From assembly GCF_041146795.1 (NCBI RefSeq), contig NC_135175.1, positions 24,507,075 through 24,571,074 of the forward strand: DNA of 64,000 nt. The letters are read 5' to 3'. The notes beneath the pieces were generated by a model. That model made no database searches. It had not been told where the DNA came from and saw only the letters and a program-made list of their open reading frames with translations. A program made the translations under genes and the position numbers. Shown here one piece after another: positions 26,998 through 40,100 of this stretch; the stretch's first letter is position 1; the number at the start of each line of letters is the position of its first letter. Source of the DNA: Maylandia zebra (taxonomy: Eukaryota > Chordata > Actinopteri > Cichliformes > Cichlidae).

Positions 26998-29622
26998 ATG
27001 TCTTTCCCTAAGAAACCAGGCGGTAAAGCACTGGATGTTTTGCAGAACCTCCCGCGGATAACCTTAGCGAACCTACGGCCTGAACCAGGAGCCCGGCAAA
27101 CGGTAAGTTTTAATCTCTCGTAAATTTTGTAGCTATCTGTGGCTAACGCAGCTAATGTCAGCTAAAGTAATCCAGCGCAGATAGTTGTTCTCATGAGGTT
27201 ATGTGCAAGCAAGAGGAGATGGTCCTAAATGCTCCTGTGTCGCAGGAGAAACGCCGGGGCAGAGGGCAGTATGGTGGCAACAGGAGCGGCAGAGGACACA
27301 AAGGAGAGCGGCAGAGAGGGAACCGACCTCGGCTGGGCTTCGAGGGGGGGCAGACCCCCTTTTACCTGGCCATACCAAAATACGGATTCAATGAAGGGCA
27401 CAGGTAAAGGCGTCAAATGCCTTTTATCTGTGAAGCTAATCGATGAGTGCTTGAGGCACGCCGAATTTGCATAAATGACAGATGCACTTGGTTGCCATCA
27501 AGCTCGGATCAGAAAACACAAAGCTTTATTTATAACCTGTTTTATCTGTCAGTCAGTACACCTTATCTACACAGCACTACCCACACTGATCTCTTAATAC
27601 CAGCATTAGAGTCATGCTGTGGTAGGTGGACTGCCATTTGTGAGTGCACACCTGGAGTGACTGGTCTGCCACTGGCACCTTGTTCTGTTCATAGATGAGA
27701 GCACAGACTCCACTGAAGAACATCAGGCCCTCATGCCACATTCATGGAGTCTGACAGCCAGAAATGTGCCTGAGCACCCTGCAGGAGGTCATTTTGTAGA
27801 GCATGGGCAATGCTGCTCCTCTCCTTCTTGCACAAAAGATCAAATTCTGCCCCATGTAATGTCCCATCCCCTTGTATGTCCTCCACAGTTTTGAAGGGAG
27901 GAGATATAAGGAGACTGTGGCGAGTGGCAGAGGAAACCTTCTCGCGATGTCACTTGCATATCTGTCATCTTGGAAGAGCTGGACTACCTGTGCAGCCTGA
28001 ATGGACTGCAGTTACCATCTCATGCTGCCAGTAGCATTAAACAAAAGTTAGTCATGAGGGATAAGGAGAGAGCAAAGATGCAGGTGCACCTCGAATGAAT
28101 TCACAGTGGTTTCCACTTCCTAACTAGACAGATTGATATCCCTGAAGTTTAACTCAGTTTGTGTTACGCTGCTATGATCGAGTGTTCCCTTCATTTTTCT
28201 GAGCAGTGCATATCGATTTGTACTTCTTCCTCCTCAGTCGCCGTCCGCAGTACCACCCTCTGACGCTAAAACGGCTGCAGTACCTGATCGATCTGGGCCG
28301 AGTCGACCCGACTCAGCCTATAGACCTGACCCAGCTCGTCAACGCCAGAGGAGTCACAATCCAGCCCCTGAAGCGCGACTATGGAGTCCAGCTTGTTGAC
28401 GAGGTTTTTGATCTGTTCATCTGTTTCATAGAGATCAAATTAGGCAAAATTAGGAAGCTTGATTTGTCATCACAGCTGATTTTAAAATCATTTAACAATC
28501 ATCTGAGGACAAACAGCTACTTCCTGGCGTATTTAGTGTCAACACAGAAACAAGACTTGAGAGACGTGATTATTGATGTTAAATAAATTATAAATGCTAT
28601 GCTACAAACACCAGAGGATCTCCTTTCCATGGAAATTGAAAGTATAAGGTTTCTTAATGGATAACCTGTTCATTTCCTTTATCTGTTTTATGAGCAGAAC
28701 ATCTTAAATATTGATGAAATGTATTTTCTCTGTCATCAGTAGAGCCTGTGAGCTGAAGACTTTATGCATAGCTGCTGCAAGACAAATAAAACAATTTAAA
28801 CAGCTTATAGTTTGACCAGCAAAGGTTTTATTCTTTAAGAATGGCTTCAAAATCACTGTGAGGTTATCCAATTGGTTAGAACTGAAGAATTTTAGTAGAC
28901 ATACCAGTAGGTGGCACCACATGACAGTGTTGTCACTGTGACAGTAACAGATTAAGATGCTGGTCTTGACTCCTCAGTATTTTTATTTAGGTTATTATTT
29001 TAGCCAGTTCTGACTAAAGCTCACGTGTTTGTCCTGTTCCAGGGCGCTGAGATTTTTGCTGCAAAAATCAACATTGAGGTTCAGAGAGCGACTGAAGGAG
29101 CCATAGCTGCTATTGAAAGGAACGGAGGGGTCATCACAACCAGTTTCTACGATCCCATAAGTCTCGGTAACTCATTAATGACTGATCTTATCCACTTGCC
29201 CAAGTCGATGTATTTTATTTATTATTTATTTTTAAAAAAAATTTTAAAGTAAAAGGCCTGAAAATGTGCTCTCACTTTTTGCAGATATCCTCATCAAGCC
29301 TGTCCCATTTTTTGTCCGTGGGCAGCCGATCCCAAAGCGAATGTTGCCCGGGGAGAATATGCTCCCTTATTACACAAGTGCTGACAACCGGGGTTATTTG
29401 GCAGACCCGGACAAAATCCAGCAGGCCCGGCTAGCCCTGGCACAGAAGTATGGTTACATTCTGCCAGATATTTCAAAGGATGAACTGTATCACATGCTGG
29501 CCATGAGGAAGGATATACGACAGATCTTCTTTGGCCTTTCTCCAGGCTGGGTTGTTAACATGCCTGAGAAGAAGATCCTGAAACCAACTGATGAAAAACT
29601 GATGAAATATTACAGTTCGTAG
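26998..29622 (+). CDS. mrpl15: Mitochondrial large ribosomal subunit protein uL15m
   Basis: This is a structural protein of the 39S mitochondrial ribosomal subunit, imported into the matrix. Coding exons are 26998-27102, 27246-27403, 28238-28403, 29043-29166 and 29285-29622, giving 296 residues, the same length as human MRPL15. The first 35 residues ([20 protein letters not shown] and on) are basic and can act as a targeting sequence. The L15 core includes [40 protein letters not shown] and [15 protein letters not shown]. The C-terminal part specific to the mitochondrial protein includes [14 protein letters not shown] and [15 protein letters not shown], and the protein ends KYYSS. The exon 3 donor, GAG|GTTTTTG, is weak; if it is not used, the frame runs on for 61 codons to a stop at 28584. 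Head-to-head with lypla1, with 1.5 kb between start codons. Confidence 0.97.
28904..28916 (+). promoter_or_regulatory. CTCF-like motif in mrpl15 intron 3
   Basis: CCAGTAGGTGGCA matches the core CCASYAGRKGGCR at every position, on the + strand. It is oriented away from the motif at 10502-10515. Occupancy is inference. Confidence 0.4.
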
Positions 29623-29714
29623 GTGTTAGGAGAAAAATACTGTTTATTTACAGGGAGCTGGGGGTGTTGAAAGCGTTTTCATTTTGTATGGAAAACTATA
29701 GTCTGTGTGTTGCC

Positions 29715-29720
29715 ATTAAA
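29715..29720 (+). terminator. Probable mrpl15 poly(A) signal
   Basis: ATTAAA lies 93 bp after the mrpl15 stop codon, followed by T-rich sequence at 29735-29760. A short 3' UTR is normal for this gene class. Confidence 0.55.
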
Positions 29721-32700
29721 CTTTATGTTGAAAAATATATTTTTCACTGTATTATCTTTTATTAATACAGTTAAATGTAGTCGATTTTATGCCACAAACC
29801 GTATGAGGAGTACTACTCGGTGGCCAACATCTGACGGCCTCGTGTCCAAGCACGACCGTGGCCCGTGCTGCATGATGGAAGGAACGTGAACTGTAACAGG
29901 TGAGGGGGAAATAAGGAAAATAAGATAACTCAAAGAATGAAAACAGGAAACAGATGCCTGGTGATGTGTGTTACTTGTGAAATGGGTTGCCTAGGCCCTA
30001 GAAGGGGAGTTTGAAATTAGTCACAGGCAGCTGTATCCTGGTGTGGACGTTCAAAAGATCCCTCCCCCTCCCCCTGTTTTGGAACACAATCACAGGCAAA
30101 AAACATACATACAACCTTGCCTCTGTATGCTTTGGAGACATGAAAGCCGAATCAAGACATCATTCATATCTAATAAAACTCAAATGCATCCTGATGAGAT
30201 TTCTATTTTGCCCCCTGTTCGCACTATAAATTAAGCCTGTGCCGGAGTGTAACCTCACTGGTTACAGCTTCATCGCATCTCTCCTGAGCTCACGATTACG
30301 CTCATGTTTATTTTTTTGGAGTCGAAATGGCACACTCCCTATAAATAACTTGGTATTTTGCACAGATATTGTCTTGAGGGAGGCTGCCATAGAATTTTTG
30401 CTGTTATAAAAACACTTTATCAAAGGAAGCATATGCCTGTGCGTGTGTGCACCACCACGAGCTTTGTGTTTGTCTTAAACCCACCCCCCACCCCCACTGC
30501 CACCTTAGTAAATGCAGGCAGATCTTAATTATGCAAGAATAGAAAAAGGACTGATGCAAAGTTTTCGTTAAGCGTTTAAAAAAAAAAAGATAATTTTTCA
30601 GGTGAGCTTCAGTGAAATAGTAAATTTTCACCCCACGAGCCAAAGGTTTCACTTTGATGACTTTCCTTGTGGTTCCCTGAGTGTTTTCCTGAATCCTCAA
30701 GTATCCAATACGGCCGGTGGATACATACACAGCCGGCCCTGCCAGGAAAACCTGCCCAAATCCTTAAAGCATAATACTTTAAATAAATCACGCCACAGGA
30801 AAGAAACAGCACAATCATTGTTTATGGCAGAACTACAGCTCTTATCTTCAAAGCAGCAGATCCTTTTGAATTTGTATCAGGTCTCAGACGAGCAACAGAG
30901 AGAAAAGGAGCGAGCTAAACAATTTTTTTTTGTTATGTGCAAAGAGGCACAAACATCAGCCCTGTGAGCGTGTGGCTGCCTGAAGGTTTGCACAGAAGAA
31001 TGACAAAGTGGAATCAAGTATTTTCCTCAATCAGCTGGCTAAAAAGATTTGTTTCAGACTGGCGTTTTGTGTCTGGTTTCTGCTCCAAATAATCTAATGT
31101 CTGAGTCTAACCATTTCACACTGTTTAATTAAACATTCAGACATTGTTGTCGGTGCTGAGCACGGCAGATCGATTTGATTATCTGCTGCCTTGAATGAGC
31201 CGTTTAAGACAGACGCTGTGCATGGCTGTGTCTCGCAAGTCTCAGGCCAGTGTCAGATAATAATCAGGGCTAATTACAGTTAAATGCACGACTCCTTCTC
31301 CGCTGTGTGCCGGGCACAGGTGTGAGGCGGAGGTCTGGGATCAAGTTTGGTTTCAAACTGTGGGACCGAGGACATCCAATGTCCAAAGCTCAGCTCTCTG
31401 GAAAGTAAAAGATGTCAACTCAGTTGTGCAATTAAGGCTCTTATCAGTGTAGGATACAATTCCTAATTTACAAAGAATGGAGCTGCTTCTGTGACGAGAT
31501 CATAGCTTCGCCTCATTAGCCAGTCTCAGTCTGAGCAGCTCTGAATGACAGACAAATGAAATGAAGTTAGAAAGCAGTTTAAGGAGGAAGGAGATAGACA
31601 GAGGAATTGGAGGCTGTGATTTAATACTGTGAACACAAGAGCACTGTTTAATTTACTCATTAGTGATTTTTTCTTACATTAATTAGTCACTTAGTGCAGA
31701 AAATAAAATAAGATTCGAAAATGCCACACACACACACATACACACAAGTCAACTGACAAGCAGAAGGCCTTTAAAAAGGCTTCCTCTAAAACATTAAATA
31801 ATTTCCTCCTTTGCACTTTTTACAAGACAGTTTGTCCCATAAAAAATTATATTACTGGATTTTTATTCATGCTGTTTGTGCTTTTGCCGTACTCTCAGTT
31901 ACACGGTGAAGTGCATGTCCTCTTTCATTAAAATCTTCACAATTCTAGATGCTGAAATAGCACTTTTTCTCCTTTTTCGGCACACTTGGGCGACAAAGTC
32001 TGCAGTTGCTACTTAAAGTAGTGCAGAAATTCTTCAACTTCCGTGGCCTCGCCTGGACACTCTGAACCACCCGGGCTCCCGAGTTTGTCTGAGCTGTGTT
32101 TGAAGTCTGGATGAGCTCTGCTTATTATCTCTGCTCAGAGGTGGGGGCATCATTGTGCTCTGTTAATGAGGCCACATTAAGCCTGTCTACACCAGGGGGC
32201 ATGTAATCCTCTCAGCTGGCTTGACGTTGGGCCAGCCGGGCAGGGCGCTGTTTACACGGGGAGTGTGGAGGCTGACGCTCGGGACCCTGCAGGCCTCATC
32301 TGCTGTTGAATTTGCTCAAACATGCGATTGAGAAGTGAAGCTGGAGGCGGGGGAACCAGACCACTGCATAGAATGGTGTCTGAGACTTGACAGAGTATAT
32401 CTCAAGCTGGCCTGCTGTGCCCATACAATACTTCAACAATGCAATATAGCTTCTCGCCGCGAAGATCACGGTCACCTGAGACAACACTATCATATCCTCT
32501 TCACACCTTCCAGCTATAAAACAATGCAGCTCTTTATGAATGAGGCACTGTAAGGAAAGTCAATGGGATGACAGTGAAGCCGAGGCAGAATACAGTGCTG
32601 CAGTGTCAGAGGTCAAGACACGGGCCTCCTGCATTGCACCTCTGTGGCTTTGATCAGATTTCTCCTTTGGACAGAAGCCCGAAGAAAGCGTCTCCATGTC

Positions 32701-35380
32701 AGCAAACTTAAATCACTTTATATCCATAGTACAAGAAGAGCATGGGTGTTGGAGCACCTTCAGAGACGGAAAACTAGAGCCCACAAGCGGAAAACCACAA
32801 AACCAAATGAGTGCATGCTCCACATCTAGTAAATATCCAACCAAGGCATTGTCCAGCGTTTCCAAGAGCCTGCTGGCCTGTCCCTTCATAAGGTAGCCCT
32901 CTGGTATTCCTACAGGTCCTGACTGCACAGCTCTACCTGTGCCAGCCTGATCATCACTGATCCAAAGTGGAGAAGGAGAGGAGTGTCCCATATATGAGTT
33001 CTGTCCAATACAATGGCACATTGTGATCAGAAAGCCACAGAGAACAATCCCTATTCAGAAAGCATAGTGCCCATTCAGTGGCAGCTCGCTGCTTGTTTGG
33101 CTATGATACAATGCACTGATACCCTACTGTCACCTCATAGATTAGGATTCATTAATAAAGCCAAACATAAAGGACTTTTAACACGTTTTCAAACATTTTT
33201 CAGCAAAGGAAAGCCCTGCTGGTGGTGGAGTTTGGAGTGGGTTATACAATAAAAGGACACACACACACACAGAGAGGTTGTCTAATATTTAGCCCTCTCA
33301 GTTCGCGCTGATAGTCAGCCGAAACTAACATTATTGTATTCACGCTGCGCCATTCAAGGTAATTGATTAAATCCATTAGCGCATTTCACAGCACGTTGGA
33401 GCATGCGTCCCGCTCTACCCCGCGGATGTGGATTCAACCTATAATTCTGACAAGCTGTGAAACAAGGACACCCCCACCTCCCCCACCACCAAATCACCAG
33501 TTATTCTGACGAGTAATTCGACTTTAAATCTGACATATAACCTCCACATTTGTCATGTTTTTTTTGTTTTTTTTTTAGTTTTTTTATTGGTTTCTTTACC
33601 AAAGCTACATACCAGCTTATCAGTTTCGACTCTTAGTTTTATATTTGGTCGCCAATAGTGGGAACACGGTTGAAACAACTCACCTTAATTACGTCTATTA
33701 TTGAGTTTGCCTGCGTGACACATTATTGATTTTCTTAAAGATCTCCATTTCACCTGATTGACTGCGACGTTAAAACAAAGTCCAAAGCAAAAGCAAATAA
33801 AAAACCTCCTATTACGGGCTCATTTCGAGGCTCACTGGAAAGCCCTTTAAAGTGGGGACTTGTGTTTTCAATATGTGTATTCTAGCAGAACTCGCCTTAA
33901 GATCAGTGCAAACCCTTGTGTATTAACCCTCTGTACTTTAAACAGCACCGTAGACCATTTACACTTTAAAGTTGCGCGTAAGTGACTCTGCTAAGTAGAT
34001 AATGCAGAGCAGGTGCAGGTCTCACGGATGCACAGTATATTGCAGACTGGTCAAAGGAGCTTGCAAAGAAAAGCGTCTGGACTTCTTTAAGTTACTTGAA
34101 GACGTTTCACCTCTCATCCGAGAAGCTTCTTCAGTTCAAATGGTGGAGAGTCAGGACCGCAGACAGACATATATTGCAGACTCAAAGTTGCAAATGTCTG
34201 CATAATGCACCTATTGTCTGTCTAATGCATGCCGTCAGTTGCAAAGACAGACATTCATGGAAACCGTAAAGGGGAAGCTAGCACCTGTAATGGCATCCAA
34301 TTGCATTACAGAGGGAGCGCGAGCCTCCCGGGTTTCTGGGCTGGTCATTTCTATTCATTTAAAGTCACTTTTATCCCATTGTGTTTGTAAATGACTGCTG
34401 CTATCACTATAATGTCATTGCGTGGACTTAATTGGTGGCTATTTCCTTTTTTGTGTGTTATTGTAAAGAAATGCGGTCCTGACAGTTTTCTTCGTTTACA
34501 AACTGTATAAAGTGTGAAGGAAAGCTTTAATATTCGCAGCAAATTAAATAAAATCTGTTCGTGTGTGTGTGTTGGAATTAAATTAGGATAAAACTTTGTA
34601 AAGAAGGTGGCACAGACAGTTTGAGCTGGAATTGGAGAGCGATGCGCCAACTGCAGTTTCTGTGCGTCTGAATGTCTGAGGATTTCAATCCACTTTTTTT
34701 CGGGGAGCCAGTCAGCCTGTCCCACTGTTTATTTCATCTTTTTGCTGAGACCGATAAGGTCGGGCAATTTCTCCTTCTTGCTGTCCCGCATAATGGCTCA
34801 TCATGGGTCTTTGTGTGGGCCTATCAACGCTTTTCTCTGTGTGCGTGTTCGCAAACATTTGCGAGCAGTAATCGCGTTATAAACGCGCCTTGATCACGTT
34901 TGATTCAGTTGTGTAAAATGAACTTTGATAAAGACAGTGGATGGCCGATAAGAGCTGAAAGACACAGTGTAATTAGTAACCAGCCTTGCCTCCTGAAAAC
35001 TTTTGATGTGGGCTCATCAATTCCTTCCCTGGCCCTCAGGCACTATTGATCAAAAGGCGTGATTTGGTTTTACTAATGGGGGTTTAATAGGTGGGTCAGA
35101 GGTAAAAACAACAAGGTGTGTGTGTGTGTGTGTTTGTGTGTCTGTTTTGTCCATTTAAAGAGCGCAAAGCTCACGTGTTTGTATCTGAGTATGTTAACAA
35201 GTCTTAAACCTTTTTTGATTATGTAGAAGATATAAAAGTGTCACGTTTTCACCTCACAAACATAAATCCTGTCCCAGTGCAGAACCTCCATTGTGTCATC
35301 TACACGTGGATAAAGACACAAATTACGTTGACTTTGAGTTTATTCCGTTTGACAATAAAACGGGTGAAACTTTATTTTTC
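29721..35380. other. mrpl15-sox32 intergenic region
   Basis: I find no exon or RNA gene in this stretch. The parts at about 31100-31560 and 33290-33420 are mixed-composition, repeat-free and contain homeodomain-like AATTGATTAAATCCATTAGC (33359 on), so they are the best places to look for conserved enhancers. There is a short CA run at 31726-31746 and a GT run at 35118-35135. The sequence at 34075-34145 is a repeat fragment. Confidence 0.45.
34075..34145. repeat. Short dispersed repeat fragment
   Basis: TTGAAGACGTTTCACCTCTC and CCGAGAAGCTTCTTCAGTTC form a block I recognise from many teleost loci. It is about 70 bp with no complete element around it; family not assigned. Confidence 0.5.
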
Positions 35381-35553
35381 TAATTAGATTAAAAAAACTG
35401 TGGGGTATAGACAGACTCTACACGGACCCCAATCTGAAGTTTCGTAAAATCGTTGATTGGGTCGCCGGGTCACAGACCTGAGAACACACCTGGAATTCAC
35501 ACCTTAAATCCACTCCTCCTGGCCTCCCATTGGAGGAGCGCCCACATATATAA
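35381..35553 (+). promoter_or_regulatory. sox32 core and proximal promoter
   Basis: TATATAA at 35547-35553 is a good TATA box, 50 bp before the ATG, so the 5' UTR should be about 25 nt. ATTGG (35529-35533) is an inverted CCAAT box. Upstream lie two T-box half-sites in the same orientation, ACACACCT (35484-35491) and TCACACCT (35497-35504), a FoxH1-like AATCCACT (35507-35514, one mismatch) and a P3 paired-type homeodomain palindrome TAATTAGATTA (35381-35391). In zebrafish, sox32 is induced by Eomesodermin, Mix-family factors and Nodal signalling, which these sites fit. Binding itself is inference. Confidence 0.65.
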
Positions 35554-35602
35554 CTCTTCATCATCAGGAGGATGACAGCCAGCAACAGAGCCATCTGCAA
35601 AC

Positions 35603-36688
35603 ATGTACTTCGGTCAGGACCCCGCAGATTTCCAGTTCTGCAGCTCCGTTTCGTGCAGCGAAGAGTTGCCAATCGCAGACGGAGACCAGATGGCCCAGGT
35701 GTGTTCCCCGAGTTCAGGGCCTTCCAGCCCGCTTTCGGCGAACTCGGACTCCAGCTGCACCAGCCCCGAACCCAAATCTGCTGCGGCACAGCAGAGGGTC
35801 AGGAGGCCCCTGAACGCCTTCATTATCTGGACCAAAGAGGAGCGCCGGCGACTGGCACAGCTCAACCCAGACCTGGAAAACACCGACCTGAGCAAAATAC
35901 TAGGTAAAATAAGAATCTGTGTCTTTTGTTTCTTAAATAACACAACATGTTTCAGATATGGCCTCAAACCAGGATTTTATTTTATTAGTCAAAGGTCAGT
36001 TTTATCAAGCTAGTCAATGTATAGAGCTCTACTGCTGTGTTATTCTGCAGGGAAAGCCTGGAAAGCCATGTCCTTGGCTGAAAAACGTCCCTACATGAAG
36101 GAAGCTGAGCGTCTAAGAGTGCAGCACACCATTGACTATCCTAACTACAAGTACAAGCCACGCAGGAGGAAGCAGTTTAAGAAAAGCCCAAAGACTCCAG
36201 AAGCATCGACACCTTCATTATGCAGCTCAGGCTTCAGACCTCCCTACAACCTCACCTACCTGCTCCAGAATCACCAGCAGCCTTTCCAAAATGCACACAC
36301 CTTCCCAAACTCCTCAGCTAACTACACCTCTTGTCACAGCAGCTATGCAAACACCCCTGACTTCCCAGACCAAGGAAAAGAAGCCACAGCCCCAAATAAT
36401 CCTATCATATACTCAAACCCTCCTGTGTATGCTGCACAGGCTAAAGGGTATTTTGACCCTCAGCAGGGCCACATCCAGGAAGGTTTCTCCAGTCCTGCAG
36501 CTCCCATTGGGAATCAGAGGGAGTTCAGGGTCTATGGAGGCCCCCAGTGCCTTCCTGGGCCATCCCTGGAGTTCTACTTAGAAAGGGTTAAGGCTGATAT
36601 GCTGTATGATCTGGATCGCAGCGAGTTTGAACAGTACCTGGGTCCAAGCCCCCAGAGGCCCGAGTCAGTGGATCCCGGCAGTTACTAA
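35603..36688 (+). CDS. sox32: SRY-box transcription factor 32 (casanova)
   Basis: This nuclear HMG-box transcription factor of the SoxF group is, in zebrafish, the master switch for endoderm and acts upstream of sox17. Exons 35603-35903 and 36051-36688 give 312 residues. The HMG box spans about residues 66-138 ([20 protein letters not shown], then [18 protein letters not shown] and [14 protein letters not shown]) and ends in the basic [23 protein letters not shown] distinguishes it from Sox17 ([11 protein letters not shown]). The middle is rich in Pro, Ser, Asn and Tyr, as in transactivation regions. Residues 289-297, DRSEFEQYL, are the SoxF C-terminal motif known from Sox17 as the beta-catenin-binding segment. 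The only intron (147 bp) cuts the Gly101 codon in the HMG box, the same place as in sox17. No other plausible identity fits the HMG sequence and position. Confidence 0.95.
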
Positions 36689-36989
36689 GAGCAAAGCAGC
36701 CACATACCCAGACGCTTGCTCTCATGAAACAGTTCAGAATGGCATATTTATTTAAATTATATTATATATCGTAGATCTTGAGTGTGTTGTCCTTCCATGT
36801 CATGTCATTAAAAATATAATGGAAATAATAATTAACAAATTCATTTTAATGATCATGTTGTTGTTGAGATCTTAAATTGAAAACGGTGATAGAAAACTAT
36901 GATTATTTTTAATTAATTTAAACTAAAATAATCAATGTCAGTAACTTGAGGAATGAATCCTGCAGATTTTGTTAAAATCCATGCTGGTA

Positions 36990-36995
36990 AATAAA
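36990..36995 (+). terminator. Probable sox32 poly(A) signal
   Basis: AATAAA lies 302 bp after the sox32 stop codon. An ATTAAA at 36808-36813 is an earlier alternative. The 3' UTR is A/T-rich. Confidence 0.5.
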
Positions 36996-37103
36996 CTTTG
37001 TGCTTTTTGGCATTTTTTAATGTCTTTATTTTATTAAATAAACACAAACATTTTTGGCTTGTACATATTCTCCACTGAGCCTTTTATAATGAAGATCAAA
37101 TGG

Positions 37104-37185
37104 TTCAATCAATCAATCTTTATTTATAAAGCACTTTTCATACAAAAATGTAGCACAAAGTGCTTTGCATGGTTAAAAGCAACCC
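37104..37185 (-). repeat. LINE/SINE 3'-tail fragment
   Basis: TCAATCAATCAATC followed by TTTATTTATAAAGCACTTTT and CACAAAGTGCTTTGCAT is the reverse complement of a common fish retroposon tail that ends in ATTG repeats. There is no head or coding part. Family uncertain. Confidence 0.55.
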
Positions 37186-40100
37186 ACCCCGCCCTCCAAC
37201 TCACTCCCCACACTCTCATTAACATAAACGATCATGGATACATACCCCCCACCCACACACACACAAACACACTTAAAGAGTAAAATTGGGCTGGGCACAC
37301 ATGAGCCAGGTGAGGAAACGGTTCAATGATAGTATTATTTGTCCGAGGTTTTAAAGTGGCCACGGTGTTGTTTTGCAACCTTGCAACTTTTTACTGTGAG
37401 TTTTCCTCTTTATAATTCTTAATCAGCATTTAAAGGTTAATTAAATGATTAATAATGGTTTATAAAGCACATGTAAGCGTTAGTCACAGCAGAAACTGGT
37501 GTACAAGCAGATAACAAACTATTTTAAATATCTGTAACATTAAACTGTGTCAGAGCTATACTGGCCAGCCTCTGGCAGTCTGTTGACACACTGTTTTATC
37601 TCTCTCCACATGTCTTTCATGGCTGAGCGAAGGAAGTAGGGTGGGCGGCGGGGCCATAAACTTCCCAACTTCCTGTTTCATTTTAAAACATTTCACAAAG
37701 GCTCTAAAAATATGCCCCAAAAATCGACATATCTCCAAACTCATATGACTTTGGCTGCCAAATGTTTACCCATTTAGGAAAATGTTTACTTCCCGTCCCA
37801 TATTTTGTGTGTCAGAGCCTCGAGGTTGAACTCTGTGCTGGATGAATGTGAGGGGACAGAGGCCTGAAGTCTCCAACAAACAAACAAAAACATGTCCGAG
37901 ACCACACGATTGAAACCTGAAATCTCCAGAAACGAAAAGTACTTCAATAAGGAGAGCTCTTTAAAAGGAATGGGCCGATAAGGAATGTCTAGACCCCCCA
38001 GAGTCTAGACAATGGTGGTGGAGATGAAGATGGAGGCTTAAATGGAGACTGACTGATGAGGGAGAGGCAGAGATGGGGAGGAGGTGGGTTGCATGAAGGC
38101 GTCTGCAAGAGAGAATGACAGATGTGCAGTGAGATTTAATGTACGGGAAGTGAAGGCTGATTGCTTTGAAGAAGAAAGATGATACCAGTGATGTCACAAT
38201 CAGCTTGACAGCATGAGAAAGTGGAAGTGATGTAAAGTTAGATTAGACTTATGCATAAGCTTCATCTGTACGCATGTTACTACTTAGCACTTCTTTTCAG
38301 TGTTTCAAAACAATTATCCAACCAAAAATTATGTGTAAACTCTTGTGCTGCACCGCTTTCACATAATAAACATGTAATAGGTCACGAGGCGTCACGTGAG
38401 CCTGGTTTGGAGGGAAGAGGGATGAAAATGTTGTGTGGTTGCAGCCGTGGTTCCTCATTAAGCTTGCTACCTGGTCGCTGTAGTTGTTAGACTATTGGAT
38501 CACTGGCAAAACTTATTATAAGACTTTGACAGATTCTCAAGTGTTAATCATCGTGATTTGACAGGTAACTACTCACTTTGAAGACATTGAAAACATTTAT
38601 TTACACGTGAAAATAGTCAACTTTTGCAAAATATTATTGCAAAAATAATATAAAGGTATCTATTTATTTTCTGCTGCCTGTAAAGGTCATTGTTGCAGAA
38701 CGGATTGGAGCCTCTTCCAGCTGTGACAGGAGTGAGACACGTGTAACACGCTGGATGGACTCCCAGTTTATTTATAAAATGCTCCTCGACTCCACTGAAA
38801 CTGAACTCCAAAGCAAATATATTCTTACCTGCTCCTTGAAAATGTCCTGGCTCTGAAACCTATAGTGTATTTGAGGATGTTTTTGCAGCAAAAAGCTTCA
38901 ACATAGTACTAAAGGTGGCCCTAACAAGCTAAGTACAACCAATACTTCCTTACTTAAATGTGCCTGGCTAAAAGGGATCTGCATAAGGAAACATCATGAG
39001 TCAGTGAAAAGGACAAGAAATCTTAAAAGAGTTGGAAGGAAATGGATGAGCACAGAGGTCGAGGGAAGGACGACCCGTTCTGGAGGAGAGAGCAGAAGAG
39101 CTGATTGGGAAAATGAAGATCTAGTGCTAGAGTCCACCCGCCACCTGAATGAGAGGAAGAAATCTGACGTCAGTTCAACTCCCATGACAATATTACAAAA
39201 CAACACGGCAAGGCGAAATGCAGAAAAACACGGTAGCGCACAAACATTCGGTGCAAGAACGGTCCATTAATGCAACAATAAAATCTACCCTCAGCCCCTA
39301 TTTTCCCTCTTAAGTTAACTTGAACTTGAAGCTGGTGGTGCAGCTTGTTTTTCTCAAACTTTGGCCCCTCAGCAACAATTAATGAGCAGTTGCAGGAACT
39401 TCCTGAAGGAAAAACAACTGGATGATATCAGTGTTTCAGGTGAAAATATCATCAACAATAAACAGCGGTGGAAATGTCAGATGGGCAATTCAGATATCTT
39501 TGTTAGTTTTATGAAACTTAAATATTTACAGGCCTCTGTTTTATCAGGTTTCTGATTTATTAGAGTGAAAGTATTTTTTTTTAATCATCTTTAAACCTGA
39601 ATTAAAGTGAGATCATCACCTACATCGAGCTTTAATTCTCACATGTGGCAAAGACCGCAACGAATATGTGAAGTATTCACAGATTACAAAAGTCTCAGGT
39701 CTGAATTTCTGGACCATCTGCAAAATATTTTATGTCATCTTCTTCCCCGGGTATTTTTGCATCTGGATTGCGCCGGTAGGCTTACAGAAGCGTACTGGGA
39801 GTTTATCACCGGTGAAAAATGTGAGGAATCTCGAAATGTCAAACATGCTGTAATTCAGCAAAAGCATTCCTCGACCATAAAATAGTATCCGCGTCAGAGA
39901 TTAAATATGTAATCTCTGCATGTTCAATATTGACACAGAAATAGCTGGGGTTTATATTAAACCTAAAAAGAGATCTGTGTTCACGAACGCGTGGAATTCT
40001 TGAGATTTTGTGAGCTATGATTAGCTTTTTTTCTCGTCTCACCTTCTACACGGGGGTCGTCAATAGTTTCCTGCCCTCGGTGCAGTTTGGATTAAGTTGA

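Noticed and set aside
33242-33272. CA run as regulatory element
   Set aside because: It is a short simple repeat of the kind scattered through the window.
35572-35967. Other frames overlapping sox32 exon 1 on both strands
   Set aside because: They are shadows of the GC-rich sox32 coding sequence.
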